64,000 nucleotides of DNA from Riemerella anatipestifer ATCC 11845 = DSM 15868 (GTDB lineage: Bacteria; Bacteroidota; Bacteroidia; Flavobacteriales; Weeksellaceae), in NCBI RefSeq assembly GCF_000252855.1, contig NC_017045.1, forward strand, positions 1,922,001 through 1,986,000, written 5' to 3'. The position numbers and the translations under genes are program-made. A model generated the notes under the pieces. That model saw only the letters and a list, made by a program, of their open reading frames with translations, was not told the DNA's origin and did not search any database. Positions 28,928-37,388 of the stretch are shown here, piece after piece (the first letter of the stretch is position 1; each line of letters starts with the position of its first letter).

Positions 28928-29491
28928 ATGAATATTGAAATCCTTACGATAATACCAACTTCTGGTCAATTTGAAGAGGTTCATTTTGGTGAAAACTTTA
29001 ATTATTCTTTATGGGTTGATTTTAATATTTCTAGAGAAAACCATTGGGTAGGTTGCTTTTCAAGGGAATATGAAAATGGATTAGATAAAGTTTTATACAA
29101 TGATAATAATAAGACTTGTTGTGTAATTGCTGGAGGAAAATGTTATCTACTAAACTTTGAAAATAAAAACTTAATGTTTGAAACGGATGAATATCCAATT
29201 GTACAAAGTTTGGTACAAACATCAGAATACTATTTCTTTGGGAGTTTTTATAGTGTTTATATTTTAGATAAAAATGGATTAATTAAGGAAATTGAACCTG
29301 ATATAATGGTGGACGGAATTTATCTAGAATATCAAAAAAGAGGTAAAATAATAGGTAAAGTTGACTCTGCTGAAAATCAATATAAAAAACCTTTAGATAT
29401 TTCTATAGATATTGAGAAATTAGAATTTGATCCTTATATTGAAATTGAAAAGCCAAAATTTAATTTGCTAAAAAGAATCTTCAGAAAATAA
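28928..29491 (+). CDS. unknown protein, AT-rich gene
   Basis: The 187 residues start at ATG 28928; an in-frame TTG at 28898 is possible but adds an unlikely extension. There is no signal peptide and no membrane helix. The pattern of short strands (WVGCFSREYENG, CCVIAGGKCYLLNFENKN, YYFFGSFYSVYILDKNG) suggests one or two beta-propeller-like blades, as in proteins that report an object's state. I recognise no family. Base composition is clearly more AT-rich than core neighbours, and a repeat remnant lies just upstream, so recent gain is plausible. Confidence 0.6.
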   Translation: MNIEILTIIPTSGQFEEVHFGENFNYSLWVDFNISRENHWVGCFSREYENGLDKVLYNDNNKTCCVIAGGKCYLLNFENKNLMFETDEYPIVQSLVQTSEYYFFGSFYSVYILDKNGLIKEIEPDIMVDGIYLEYQKRGKIIGKVDSAENQYKKPLDISIDIEKLEFDPYIEIEKPKFNLLKRIFRK

Positions 29492-29596
29492 AAAAGACCA
29501 ACATACTATTTGTAAAAGGCGGATTTTAGGAAGTGATAGAAAAATTAGTAATATTCAATTGTTGGAGAATAAAAATAACATAAAAATTAGTTAATA

Positions 29597-30331
29597 ATGA
29601 AAAAAATATTATTGGGAATTTGCATGATTCTAATCTGTTTAATGTCATTTGCACAATCATTTGAGGGAAGATTAGTATACAAAGTTGAATTTGATATTCA
29701 AACGGAAAAATTTGGAAATATTGAAATTAAAAAGGAACAAGTAATTGAAAAAATGAAAAAAGATGATGATTACTTTGATTTATTTACAGTAACTATAAAA
29801 AATGGAAACTATATAAAAGAGGATAATTCAAATAATAGAAAAAGAATTGTTTACAAAGCCGATTTAAATAAAATATATACTTTTCAAAAAGATTTTGATC
29901 ATGTTGTCATAACAGATGCTAAAAATTATCATGGGATGAATCTAAACTTGAAAGAACCTAAAATTGAGAAAATTGATTCTTTAAAAGTTATCAATGGTAA
30001 TAATTGTAACTTAATTAAGTTAACTTGGGGCAAACTTGGTGAAGAGTATTACTTTTATAATTCAGAGATTGCAAAGTTAGATTCGGGAAATTTCAAAAAT
30101 CATAACTACGAATATTTTAATGCAATTGTTGATATTTCAAAGTCTTATCCATTAGAAATAGTAAAAAAAGTAAGTGACTTTATTTCAATAAGAATGACTC
30201 TACTAGCTATAGAGGAAGTTAAAATAGACGACTCTTTATTTGAATTACCAAAGTTTGAAAAAGCCGAAAAAGAATATGCAGAAATAATGTTAAAAATTAC
30301 AGGTTCTGAAGTTATGAAAATAAAAGATTAG
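29597..30331 (+). CDS. exported protein of the GLPGLI/DUF4412-like type, AT-rich
   Basis: The 244 residues carry a signal peptide (to MSFAQS). The mature part begins FEGRLVYKVEFDIQTEK, like GLPGLI-family and DUF4412 proteins, with a central KINGNNCNLIKL-type strand and a C-terminal helix. The diagnostic GLPGLI motif itself is absent. It is probably a periplasmic protein of unknown role. Low G+C and isolation from other genes match the preceding AT-rich gene; the two may have arrived together. The 170 bases after it hold nothing I can identify. Confidence 0.6.
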   Translation: MKKILLGICMILICLMSFAQSFEGRLVYKVEFDIQTEKFGNIEIKKEQVIEKMKKDDDYFDLFTVTIKNGNYIKEDNSNNRKRIVYKADLNKIYTFQKDFDHVVITDAKNYHGMNLNLKEPKIEKIDSLKVINGNNCNLIKLTWGKLGEEYYFYNSEIAKLDSGNFKNHNYEYFNAIVDISKSYPLEIVKKVSDFISIRMTLLAIEEVKIDDSLFELPKFEKAEKEYAEIMLKITGSEVMKIKD

Positions 30332-30500
30332 TATTGAAAAAGCTGATTTAAAATAGATTTTTGAGAAAGGTATTGGGTAACATTTAACTAACTGTGTGAG
30401 TTGAAAAGTGTAGAAGTATAAAATCTGAGTTTATTTATAATATAATTTAGTATCAAATTGTATATAGATTTCTAAAAAATAACAATCTTCACGCTCTCAA

Positions 30501-31823
30501 TTACTTCAGCACTTTTCTAATCAAAGTTTTTTTACCATCAATTTGCTCTAAAGGTTTTAAGCCCAAAATTTCTAAAATAAAAGGGTAAACATCTACATTT
30601 CTAAATTCCGAAATCTCTTTGTTTGATTGAAACTGAACTCCATTAGCAATGAACATCGCATTCATATCCTTTACCCAATAAGGGTTGTAGCCGTGTTTTC
30701 CTAAAGTGGTTTTTTGACCTTGTTCTAAAAATATTTTTGGAGCTTTGGGCAGAAGGTAAATATCTCCCATTCTGTTAAAACGGTCATCACGAGTAGCATA
30801 ATGCAATTTTTGGGGTAGTCGTTTGGCTAAAACCACCTTGTACTCTGGAGTAGCCTCTTGTTTTAGTTTCTTATAAGTTGCGTTAATATTATGTTTGTCT
30901 AAAACAGAAATTCTGACTAATGTTTGAGAATTAACATATCGGTATTGATTTTTATCCTTCAAAAAAGAGGGTATTTCTAAAGGGTTTTTAATATCTACAT
31001 TCGTCATTCCGTGGTCCGACACAAACACGAAATTCACATTTGGTAGATTTAGTTCTTTTACGCGTTGTACCAGTTCGCCAATGCTTTTATCTACTAGTTG
31101 TACGGCATCTCGTGTTTCAGGAGTTTCTGTTCCGTAGATGTGCCCTGCGTGGTCAACTTCGGGATAGTATAGTGTGATAAAATGCGGACGAATTTCTTCA
31201 GGTAGTTTTAGCCAATCTATAATTTGATTTACTTTTTCTTTGGGTGTTACTTTTCCGCTATATTTGTAAGCATAGGTAGATCTTACACCACCAGCATCGC
31301 CATCACTTGCAACCCACATCATTGTGGCAGAAAGCATACCGCTTCGTTCCGCTACGCCCCAAATAGGATAACCTCCTAACCAAGAGCCATCACGAATGTT
31401 TTTGGGATTTCCGAAATAGAAAGCCTTTTTTCTTTTTTCATCATAGAAATGATTATCCACCATACCGTGGTGCGAAGGATACAATCCCGTAACTAAAGTA
31501 TAGTGGTTGGGACCTGTAATAGAAGGATAAGAGGGTATCATAGCTTTGGCACGAACGCCACTTTTACCAAGGGTGATGATGTTTTCGGCATTATATTTTT
31601 CGGGGTAGTCGTGGCGAAACCCATCGGCAGAAATCAAAATAACATAAGGCTGTTTCATTGCCCATTCGGTATTTTTTCTGTGAGGCTGTACGATTTTTAA
31701 ACTATCATTTTGTGCAAAACAGAATACAGAAAACAGAATGGCAATAAGCAAATTCAGTTTCCTAGGACTGTATGGAAAGATTAGTTTATCCTTCGTAAAA
31801 TTTAATCGATGAATTGTAAGCAT
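30501..31823 (-). CDS. exported nucleotide pyrophosphatase/phosphodiesterase (NPP family)
   Basis: The 440 residues belong to the alkaline-phosphatase superfamily. After a basic N-terminal stretch, a signal sequence (KLNLLIAILFSVFCFAQ) leads to metal site 1 (ILISADGFRHDY), the nucleophile segment SITGPNHYTLVTGLYPSHHG with its Thr, the Asp-His pair YYPEVDHAGHIYG, and FVSDHGMTNV for metal site 2. A later GKHGYNPYW His completes the site. It cleaves phosphodiester or pyrophosphate bonds of nucleotides in the periplasm. ATG 31823 precedes an unusually long N region; a start nearer the signal helix is possible. Confidence 0.92.
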   Translation of the reverse strand: MLTIHRLNFTKDKLIFPYSPRKLNLLIAILFSVFCFAQNDSLKIVQPHRKNTEWAMKQPYVILISADGFRHDYPEKYNAENIITLGKSGVRAKAMIPSYPSITGPNHYTLVTGLYPSHHGMVDNHFYDEKRKKAFYFGNPKNIRDGSWLGGYPIWGVAERSGMLSATMMWVASDGDAGGVRSTYAYKYSGKVTPKEKVNQIIDWLKLPEEIRPHFITLYYPEVDHAGHIYGTETPETRDAVQLVDKSIGELVQRVKELNLPNVNFVFVSDHGMTNVDIKNPLEIPSFLKDKNQYRYVNSQTLVRISVLDKHNINATYKKLKQEATPEYKVVLAKRLPQKLHYATRDDRFNRMGDIYLLPKAPKIFLEQGQKTTLGKHGYNPYWVKDMNAMFIANGVQFQSNKEISEFRNVDVYPFILEILGLKPLEQIDGKKTLIRKVLK

Positions 31824-31867
31824 TTTATGAAAATATAGTATCCTTTTGTGTTTTTACTTTTACAATA

Positions 31868-32659
31868 TTATCTCCATTCTTCAGGAATATCACATATAGG
31901 GATTGGGCTCATTTTGTGTTGAGCTGCTTTGTGCATTCGGTCAAAGATGGTATAGACTTCACGGTCTCTTCCTGTATAATCTTCTAGAGTTTTGGTAGGA
32001 TATTCTTTCTGTATTTTTTCAAGTTCTGGGTAGGTAGCTCCTATTTGTTGTTCATCGGTTCTGTCTGTATCCCAAAGCCCATCGGTAGGAATTGCCTCTT
32101 GGATACTTTTTACTAGATTCAAGGCTTTAGAAAGGTGGTAAACCTCCGTTTTGTAAAGGTCAGCGATTGGAGAAACATCTACGCCGCCATCGCCATATTT
32201 GGTGTAGAAACCAATCCCAAAATCCTCCACCTTGTTGCCTGTGCCACATACGAGGAGTCCGTTAATTTGTCCGTAATAGTAGAGCGTAAGCATTCTTAAT
32301 CTACTTCTGGTGTTAGCAAACGCTAATTTTTCGTTAGGGTAGAGGTCATCTTGGACATTAAAGGTCTTATAAAGCTCTTCAAAGGCAGGTGTGAGGTTTA
32401 CACTCATTGCTTCCACATTATCAGGAAAGCGTTTTTTGAGGTCTTCCATATGTTCCCACGCACGGCTCACTTGGTCTTGCTGTTGTCTAATGGGCATTTC
32501 TAGTAGTAAGGTTTTCAGTCCGGTCATCGCACATAGTGTAGAAACTACTCCAGAATCTACACCGCCAGAAACTCCTACTACATAACCTTTTACATTAGCT
32601 TTTTGGGCATAATCTTTTAACCAATTTACAATGTGTTGAATTACTTTATCTGTTTGCAT
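31868..32659 (-). CDS. nadE: NH3-dependent NAD synthetase
   Basis: The 263 residues form a single N-type ATP pyrophosphatase domain with the P-loop GVSGGVDSGVV near residue 28. There is no glutaminase domain, so ammonia is the nitrogen donor. Further matches are GTGNKVEDFGIGFYTKYGDGG and the DISPIADLYKTEV-type loop (DVSPIADLYKTEVYHL). It makes NAD from deamido-NAD, the last step of NAD synthesis. It is divergent from gldB, the arrangement seen across flavobacteria. Confidence 0.95.
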   Translation of the reverse strand: MQTDKVIQHIVNWLKDYAQKANVKGYVVGVSGGVDSGVVSTLCAMTGLKTLLLEMPIRQQQDQVSRAWEHMEDLKKRFPDNVEAMSVNLTPAFEELYKTFNVQDDLYPNEKLAFANTRSRLRMLTLYYYGQINGLLVCGTGNKVEDFGIGFYTKYGDGGVDVSPIADLYKTEVYHLSKALNLVKSIQEAIPTDGLWDTDRTDEQQIGATYPELEKIQKEYPTKTLEDYTGRDREVYTIFDRMHKAAQHKMSPIPICDIPEEWR

Positions 32660-32742
32660 AGCTTTTTGTGGTATTTAAAATTAGAAGCGTAAAAATACAG
32701 AAGTTTTTGGATTATGGACTAAAATAAGCGTTTAAAAATGAT

Positions 32743-32750
32743 TACTTTTG
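32743..32750 (+). promoter_or_regulatory. -7 promoter element of gldB
   Basis: TACTTTTG matches TAnnTTTG. It overlaps an in-frame TTG at 32748, which argues that translation starts downstream, at ATG 32775 or 32778. Confidence 0.6.
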
Positions 32751-32774
32751 CGACTTAGAAAAATCTTTAGAACA

Positions 32775-33743
32775 ATGATGAAGCACATTAGCTGGTTAAT
32801 CCTATTACTTGGAGTGTTAGTTTCTTGCCAAAAGGAAGACAAAGGCTGGAATATAGACCTCAAAGCACCTTTACCTAAGGTAAAAATCGTAGACATTTCT
32901 CATCAGTTTTACGATGAAAATTACCCTTTGGAAGATTTTAAGAAGGAATACCCATGGTTTCAAGGGACGGTTTCTGATGAAGATTTTATGCTAAGAAGAA
33001 AAGACACCTTGGAAATAAACATCTACAAAGAAGCCCTAAAAAAAGTGAATGTGCCGGAGTTAGAAAAAGGTTTGAGCGAACTCTTTGCACGCGTGCAGTA
33101 CTATTTTCCTCAATTCAAAACGCCTGTAGTTTACCTTTATTCTTCTGCTGTGCAAGACGTGGAAGTTCCCGTCTTTTATCACGCCGAAAAAAATTGGCTC
33201 TTTATAGATATTGCCGCCTTTATGGGGGAGGGCAACCACTATTATAGAGGGGTTAATCAGTATTTGCAAGTTTCTATGAACCCTCAAAACTTATTACCTA
33301 AAGCCGCTTTGGCGTTGTCTGAACATATCGTGCCGATGGATAGGAGCGAACAAAAATTCATAGACAAAATGATGTACGAAGGAAAACTAATGCTTTTACA
33401 AGACGCTCTGTTACCCAACACAGCCGATTATTTAAAGATAGGCTACACGCCTAAACAATACGAGTGGGCGACTCAAAACAAAAGTAACATTTGGAACTTT
33501 TTCGTAGAAAACGATTTATTGTTTAGTGATGATATGCAGCTTTCGGGGAGATTTTTAGCACCCGCACCATTCTCTAAGTTTTATACAGAAGTAGATAACG
33601 AGTCTTCGCCTAGAGTGGGCGTTTATACAGGGTGGGAGATTGGCAGGAAGTTCTTTAAAGAAAAGCCAGAAACACCACTTCCTCAATTTTTGAGTATGAA
33701 GGGCGAGGAGATTTTTAACCAATCCAAATATCAAGGTAAGTAG
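32775..33743 (+). CDS. gldB: gliding-motility lipoprotein GldB
   Basis: From ATG 32775 the protein has 322 residues. The lipobox LLGVLVSC is followed by a family-typical mature part: WNIDLKAPLPKVKIVDISHQF, YPWFQGTVSDEDFMLRRKD and a C-terminal GWEIGRKFF. GldB is needed for gliding and T9SS function in Flavobacterium and lies in the periplasm, anchored to a membrane. gldC follows after 30 bases and a Sua5-type gene after that. A longer start at TTG 32748 would begin inside the promoter and is rejected. Confidence 0.92.
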   Translation: MMKHISWLILLLGVLVSCQKEDKGWNIDLKAPLPKVKIVDISHQFYDENYPLEDFKKEYPWFQGTVSDEDFMLRRKDTLEINIYKEALKKVNVPELEKGLSELFARVQYYFPQFKTPVVYLYSSAVQDVEVPVFYHAEKNWLFIDIAAFMGEGNHYYRGVNQYLQVSMNPQNLLPKAALALSEHIVPMDRSEQKFIDKMMYEGKLMLLQDALLPNTADYLKIGYTPKQYEWATQNKSNIWNFFVENDLLFSDDMQLSGRFLAPAPFSKFYTEVDNESSPRVGVYTGWEIGRKFFKEKPETPLPQFLSMKGEEIFNQSKYQGK

Positions 33744-33773
33744 TATACAATTAAAAAAAATTAAAGATAGATT

Positions 33774-34100
33774 ATGAGAAAAACACAGATAACAGTAAAT
33801 GTAGAGCTAGACGAGAACCATATTCCAGAGAAAATGACTTGGCACGCTCAAGATGGCGGGATAGAAGCTCAAGAAACCAAAGCCACAATGATTTCTGTTT
33901 GGGACGACAAAACGATGGAAGCACTTAGGATAGACCTTTGGACTAAAGATATGCCTGTAGACCATATGAAACGTTTTTTCCACCAGATATTAGTTTCTTT
34001 GGGGCACACTTACCAAAGGGCTACAGGGGAAGACGATGTTGCCCAATGGCTAGAAGAGAAGGCGGAAGAATTTGCGGTAAAATCAGCCATTAAAATGTAG
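33774..34100 (+). CDS. gldC: gliding motility protein GldC
   Basis: The 108 residues match GldC: RKTQITVNVELDENHIPEKM at the start, MTWHAQDGGIEAQETKATMI, then LWTKDMPVDHMKRFFHQIL. It is a soluble cytoplasmic protein without a signal sequence. It lies next to gldB, as in Flavobacterium johnsoniae. Its biochemical role is not established. It probably shares a transcript with gldB and the downstream Sua5-type gene (gaps of 30 and 20 bases). Confidence 0.92.
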   Translation: MRKTQITVNVELDENHIPEKMTWHAQDGGIEAQETKATMISVWDDKTMEALRIDLWTKDMPVDHMKRFFHQILVSLGHTYQRATGEDDVAQWLEEKAEEFAVKSAIKM

Positions 34101-34120
34101 TGTTTTAAAAAATTAACCCA

Positions 34121-34669
34121 ATGCAAGAGATAGTAGAAGTTTTAAAGTCTGGGGGAACAGTGCTTTACCCTACGGATACCATTTGGGGGCTAGGTTGCGA
34201 TGCCACAAACCCAGAAGCCATACAAAAGATTTACAAAATCAAAAAAAGAGAGCCACATAAATCCCTAATTATTTTGGTAGATACCGAAAAAAGGCTGCAA
34301 GATTTAGTAGAAGTACCAGAAATGGCGTGGGAAATTATAGACCTTAGCGAAAAACCCGTTACGATAATCTACGATGCTCCCAAAGGCTTACCCAAAGAAC
34401 TCTTGGCAGAGGACGGCAGCATAGGAATTAGGCTCGTAAAAGACGCTTTTTGTCAAAAACTTATTGGCAAGCTCAATGCTCCGCTGGTTTCCACATCGGC
34501 GAACTTTAGTGGCGACAAAAGTCCCAAGCAATTTTCGGATATTAGTCCCAAACTCATAGACGCTGTAGATTTTGTAGTAGAAGAACAAAAGGATAAAGTA
34601 TCCCAATGGGCAGGGTCTTCGGTCATTAGAATATGGAAAGACAACAGAATAAAAGTCTTGAGAGAGTAA
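34121..34669 (+). CDS. threonylcarbamoyl-AMP synthase (Sua5/YrdC family)
   Basis: The 182 residues form one YrdC domain: GGTVLYPTDTIWGLGCDATNPEA for ATP/threonine binding, KKREPHKSLIILV, IGIRLVKDAFCQKLI, and APLVSTSANFSGDKSPKQF. The enzyme makes threonylcarbamoyl-AMP for t6A37 modification of tRNAs that read ANN codons. The extra Sua5 C-terminal domain is absent, so this is the short TsaC-like form. It is the last gene of the gldB-gldC unit. Confidence 0.93.
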   Translation: MQEIVEVLKSGGTVLYPTDTIWGLGCDATNPEAIQKIYKIKKREPHKSLIILVDTEKRLQDLVEVPEMAWEIIDLSEKPVTIIYDAPKGLPKELLAEDGSIGIRLVKDAFCQKLIGKLNAPLVSTSANFSGDKSPKQFSDISPKLIDAVDFVVEEQKDKVSQWAGSSVIRIWKDNRIKVLRE

Positions 34670-34822
34670 GCCATTTACAATAATTAAAAAAATCCCGAAA
34701 ATCCCTCAATCGCTTCTAAAAAAACATAATAAAGTCTTATAAGTGTCCTTTTTCAATCCCAAAACGCCAACCTTTGGGCGTTAATAAAAAATAATGCTTC
34801 AATTTTTAACCTAAAAGTACCT

Positions 34823-35118
34823 TAGGCGATAGAAAAAATATCGGTAGGGATAAAAAAAAGTCGTGTAGGAACACAAAAATGGTCTGTAGGAATACAAAAA
34901 CGGCTTTGAGGAATAGAAGAATGGCAGTGAGGAACACAAAAATGGTTTGTAGGGATACAAAAACGACGGTGAGGAATAGAAGAATGGCAGTGAGGAACAC
35001 AAAAATGGCTTGTAGGAATACAAAAACGGCTTTGAGGAATAGAAGAATGAACAGTTTTTGTCTATAAAATTGATAATAATTCAAAAAAATAATTTGTAGG
35101 AAGATAAAAACCACTCGT
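34823..35118 (+). repeat. 21-bp phased tandem array with a 63-bp higher-order period
   Basis: AGG-anchored units start at 34823, 34845, 34866, 34887, 34908, 34929, 34950, 34971, 34992, 35013 and 35034, and again at 35097, which is exactly 63 bases later. Except for one 22-bp step, spacing is exactly 21. Nine central units follow an A-B-C pattern three times: A contains AGGAACACAAAAATGG, B AGGAATACAAAAACGG, C AGGAATAGAAGAATGG. The unit is a multiple of three without stops, so long frames exist on both strands; I do not consider them genes. Each unit carries an A-tract phased at two helical turns. Confidence 0.9.
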
Positions 35119-35262
35119 ATAAGTAGAAAAAACAGAAAATAAAAAGGGCTATCGTTGTTCCAAAAAAGTTTTAAAGCATAAGATTCTATATCAATTTTAG
35201 CTTTTTCTCACTATAATATTAAAAAAATACGCTCCAAAATTTTTTTTACAAAATTAAAATTC

Positions 35263-35270
35263 TATATTTG
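35263..35270 (+). promoter_or_regulatory. -7 promoter element of the cysteine leader and cysE-cysM
   Basis: TATATTTG is a full consensus match. The transcript should start near 35277, 13 nt before the leader ATG and about 177 nt before cysE. No clear -33 TTTG is seen. Confidence 0.65.
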
Positions 35271-35289
35271 TCCCATCATTAGAGAAAGT

Positions 35290-35370
35290 ATGATTTTAAC
35301 AAACCAAATAGCGAAAAGTATGTGCTACACTGCAAGTTTAGATAGGCAGTGTGTGCGTTTCGTTGTATAG
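35290..35370 (+). CDS. cysteine-containing leader peptide of cysE-cysM
   Basis: A 26-residue frame from ATG 35290 to TAG 35368-35370 begins MILTNQIAKSM and continues CYTASLDRQC then VRFVV. A shorter start at ATG 35320 would begin MCYTAS. The first Cys codon, TGC 35323-35325, lies immediately before arm 1 of an attenuator, and the second, TGT 35350-35352, lies inside arm 2. The peptide is followed by a terminator and then the cysteine-synthesis genes. Function as a ribosome-stalling sensor of charged tRNA-Cys is inferred from this arrangement. Confidence 0.75.
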   Translation: MILTNQIAKSMCYTASLDRQCVRFVV

Positions 35371-35435
35371 TTGAGTAAGATATAACATAGAATTATTAGA
35401 AAGTCACTGCCAAAATAGGTAGTGGCTTTTTTTTT
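35327..35435 (+). promoter_or_regulatory. transcription attenuator controlling cysE-cysM
   Basis: Four arms alternate. Arm 1 ACACTGC (35327-35333) pairs with arm 2 GCAGTGT (35346-35352). Arm 2 shifted by one base, GGCAGTG (35345-35351), pairs with arm 3 CACTGCC (35405-35411). Arm 3 also forms the left side of a 12-bp terminator stem (35400-35411 with 35418-35429, two G-U pairs, 6-base loop) followed by nine T (35427-35435). A ribosome stalled on the Cys codon at 35323 would cover arm 1, free arm 2 and block the terminator. Confidence 0.78.
35400..35435 (+). terminator. attenuator terminator upstream of cysE
   Basis: A 12-bp stem (35400-35411 with 35418-35429) with loop AAAATA and a run of nine T lies only 19 bases before the cysE ATG, after the leader peptide. 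Its 5' arm is the one also available for pairing with the leader-peptide region. Confidence 0.85.
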
Positions 35436-35453
35436 AATGGAAAAATAAAAATT

Positions 35454-36293
35454 ATGGATACTAGCAATAGTCGGTTGGTAGAGATACTCTACTCACAAAG
35501 TAGGCAGATAAAACATTACGTAAACAAACAACGTATCGAAGATTTTGCAGAGCGTATATTTCGCTTTTTATTTCTTACGGAAGAAGATATATGCTTCTCA
35601 AGGCTAAGCCTTGAAGCCCATTATGGGCAATTAAAAAACGAATTTGAAGCCATTATTACAGCCTTTTGTGGAGAAAAAGAAAGGAATATAGAGGTAGAAC
35701 ATTTTTTTGAAGAAATATTACCAGAGGTTTACCAAAAATTGATGAAAGATGCCCATTATTTTGCTTCTAACGACCCCGCAGCGACTTCCGTTAGAGAAGT
35801 ACAGGTTACCTATCCTGGTTTTTTTGCCATAGCAATATACCGTTTGGCTCGTGAGCTGTGGCTGCAAGGAGTCCCGTTACTACCTCGTATCTTAACCGAA
35901 TATGCACACAGCCGTACGGGGATAGACATTCACCCTGGAGCCCAAATAGGAGAGAATTTTATGATTGACCACGGCACAGGAATCGTAATAGGAGAAACCA
36001 CCATCATAGGGAACAGGGTTAAGATATACCAAGGCGTAACATTGGGGGCGCTTTCCGTTTCCCTTGATAAGGCGAACACCAAAAGGCACCCCACGATTGA
36101 AGATGAAGTAGTCATCTATTCGGGGGCTACCATACTCGGTGGCGATACTGTTGTGGGGCATCATAGTATTGTGGGAGGCAACGTATGGCTTACCCACAGT
36201 ATTGAACCCTACACCAAAGTCTTTCATAAAAGCCAAATTATCGTAAAAGGCATTGAGGTAGTAGAAACCCCTATCATTAACTATGTAATATAA
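35454..36293 (+). CDS. cysE: serine O-acetyltransferase
   Basis: The 279 residues have an N-terminal helical domain (to about 150, with DPAATSVREVQVTYPGFFA) and a C-terminal left-handed beta helix of hexapeptide repeats (IHPGAQIGENFMIDHGTGIV, IGETTIIGNRVKIYQGVTLGA). The catalytic Asp-His pair is in FMIDHGTG. It acetylates serine with acetyl-CoA, the committed step of cysteine synthesis. It is in operon with the cysteine synthase gene 33 bases downstream and sits behind a leader-peptide attenuator. It is the longer EpsC-type form common in Bacteroidota. Confidence 0.95.
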   Translation: MDTSNSRLVEILYSQSRQIKHYVNKQRIEDFAERIFRFLFLTEEDICFSRLSLEAHYGQLKNEFEAIITAFCGEKERNIEVEHFFEEILPEVYQKLMKDAHYFASNDPAATSVREVQVTYPGFFAIAIYRLARELWLQGVPLLPRILTEYAHSRTGIDIHPGAQIGENFMIDHGTGIVIGETTIIGNRVKIYQGVTLGALSVSLDKANTKRHPTIEDEVVIYSGATILGGDTVVGHHSIVGGNVWLTHSIEPYTKVFHKSQIIVKGIEVVETPIINYVI

Positions 36294-36326
36294 ATACTAA
36301 TAAATCACCTTAAAATAAATACAATT

Positions 36327-37238
36327 ATGGCGTACACAAACATTCTTCAGACGATTGGGAATACACCCGAAGTCAAAATCAACCGTTTATTCGGGGAACA
36401 CTCAAGTGTCTACATCAAACTGGAGCGAAATAACCCTGGAGGAAGCATCAAAGACCGTATCGCTCTAGCGATGATTGAAGATGCAGAGAGTAAAGGTATC
36501 ATTACCAAAGACACCATTATCGTAGAACCAACCTCTGGGAATACAGGGGTAGGGCTGGCGTTGGTAGCTGCAGTAAAAGGCTATAAACTGATATTAGTAA
36601 TGCCTGAATCTATGAGTATTGAGCGTCGTCGTCTAATGGCGGCATACGGGGCAGAGCTAGTGCTAACCCCTAAAGAAAAAGGAATGTCTGGAGCTATTGC
36701 AAAGGCGAAAGAATTGGCAGACGAGAATCCCAATTATTGGATACCACAGCAATTCCAAAACCCAGCAAATCCATTAGTTCATACCAAAACAACAGCTCAA
36801 GAGATACTAAAATCTTTTCCAGAAGGACTAGATTTCTTGGTTACGGGAGTGGGTACTGGAGGGCATATATCAGGTGTGTCAAAAGTATTAAAAGAGCATT
36901 TCCCTAGCCTAAAAGTATATGCTGTAGAACCCGAAGCATCTCCCGTACTTAGTGGAGGGCAGCCAGGACCGCACCCTATACAAGGCATTGGCGCTGGATT
37001 TGTGCCAGATACTTATCAAGGGCAATATGTAGATGAAGTTCTAAAAATTTCTAAAGAAGAAGCATTTCATTATGCCCAGCAGTTAGCAAAATTAGAAGGA
37101 ATATTAGGAGGTATATCTACAGGAGCGTCTTTGGCAGCTGTTGCACAACTACTTAAGTCAGTTCCTAAAGAAAGTAGAATATTAACCTTTAATTATGATA
37201 CAGGAGAGCGTTATTGGTCTGTTGAAGGCTTATTTTAG
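36327..37238 (+). CDS. cysM: cysteine synthase (O-acetylserine sulfhydrylase)
   Basis: The 303 residues show the fold-type II PLP pattern: [19 protein letters not shown] with the PLP Lys near residue 43, [11 protein letters not shown] for the substrate loop, [15 protein letters not shown] for the phosphate, and [11 protein letters not shown] near the end. It turns O-acetylserine and sulfide into cysteine. CysK and CysM types are hard to separate; length and the [15 protein letters not shown] loop fit either. It forms one unit with cysE and ends at a strong terminator. Confidence 0.94.
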   Translation: MAYTNILQTIGNTPEVKINRLFGEHSSVYIKLERNNPGGSIKDRIALAMIEDAESKGIITKDTIIVEPTSGNTGVGLALVAAVKGYKLILVMPESMSIERRRLMAAYGAELVLTPKEKGMSGAIAKAKELADENPNYWIPQQFQNPANPLVHTKTTAQEILKSFPEGLDFLVTGVGTGGHISGVSKVLKEHFPSLKVYAVEPEASPVLSGGQPGPHPIQGIGAGFVPDTYQGQYVDEVLKISKEEAFHYAQQLAKLEGILGGISTGASLAAVAQLLKSVPKESRILTFNYDTGERYWSVEGLF

Positions 37239-37307
37239 CTGATGTTGTAATACGAAGTTAAAAAAATAAACAGAACAATTAGGATTGAGTAATCAGTTTA
37301 ATTGTAT

Positions 37308-37340
37308 TAAAAAGCCACTTTAATAGATAAGTGGCTTTTT
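37308..37340 (+). terminator. terminator of the cysE-cysM operon
   Basis: AAAAGCCACTT pairs with AAGTGGCTTTT (37329-37339) with a T-run. The stem core GCCACT is the same as that of the attenuator terminator upstream of cysE. Confidence 0.88.
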
Positions 37341-37388
37341 ATTTTCTCAAAATACAATGATTTTATTAAGTATTATAGCTTTTTTACC

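Noticed and set aside
34806-35114. Long frames on both strands across the 21-bp array
   Set aside because: They exist in several frames at once because the unit is a multiple of three without stop codons; the peptides are simple heptad echoes of the DNA repeat with no start signal.
34823-35118. CRISPR array
   Set aside because: Units are contiguous with no variable spacers and no cas genes are in the window.
35281-35453. T-box or metabolite riboswitch upstream of cysE
   Set aside because: No T-box sequence or specifier loop and no known aptamer pattern; the leader peptide and alternating arms explain the terminator.
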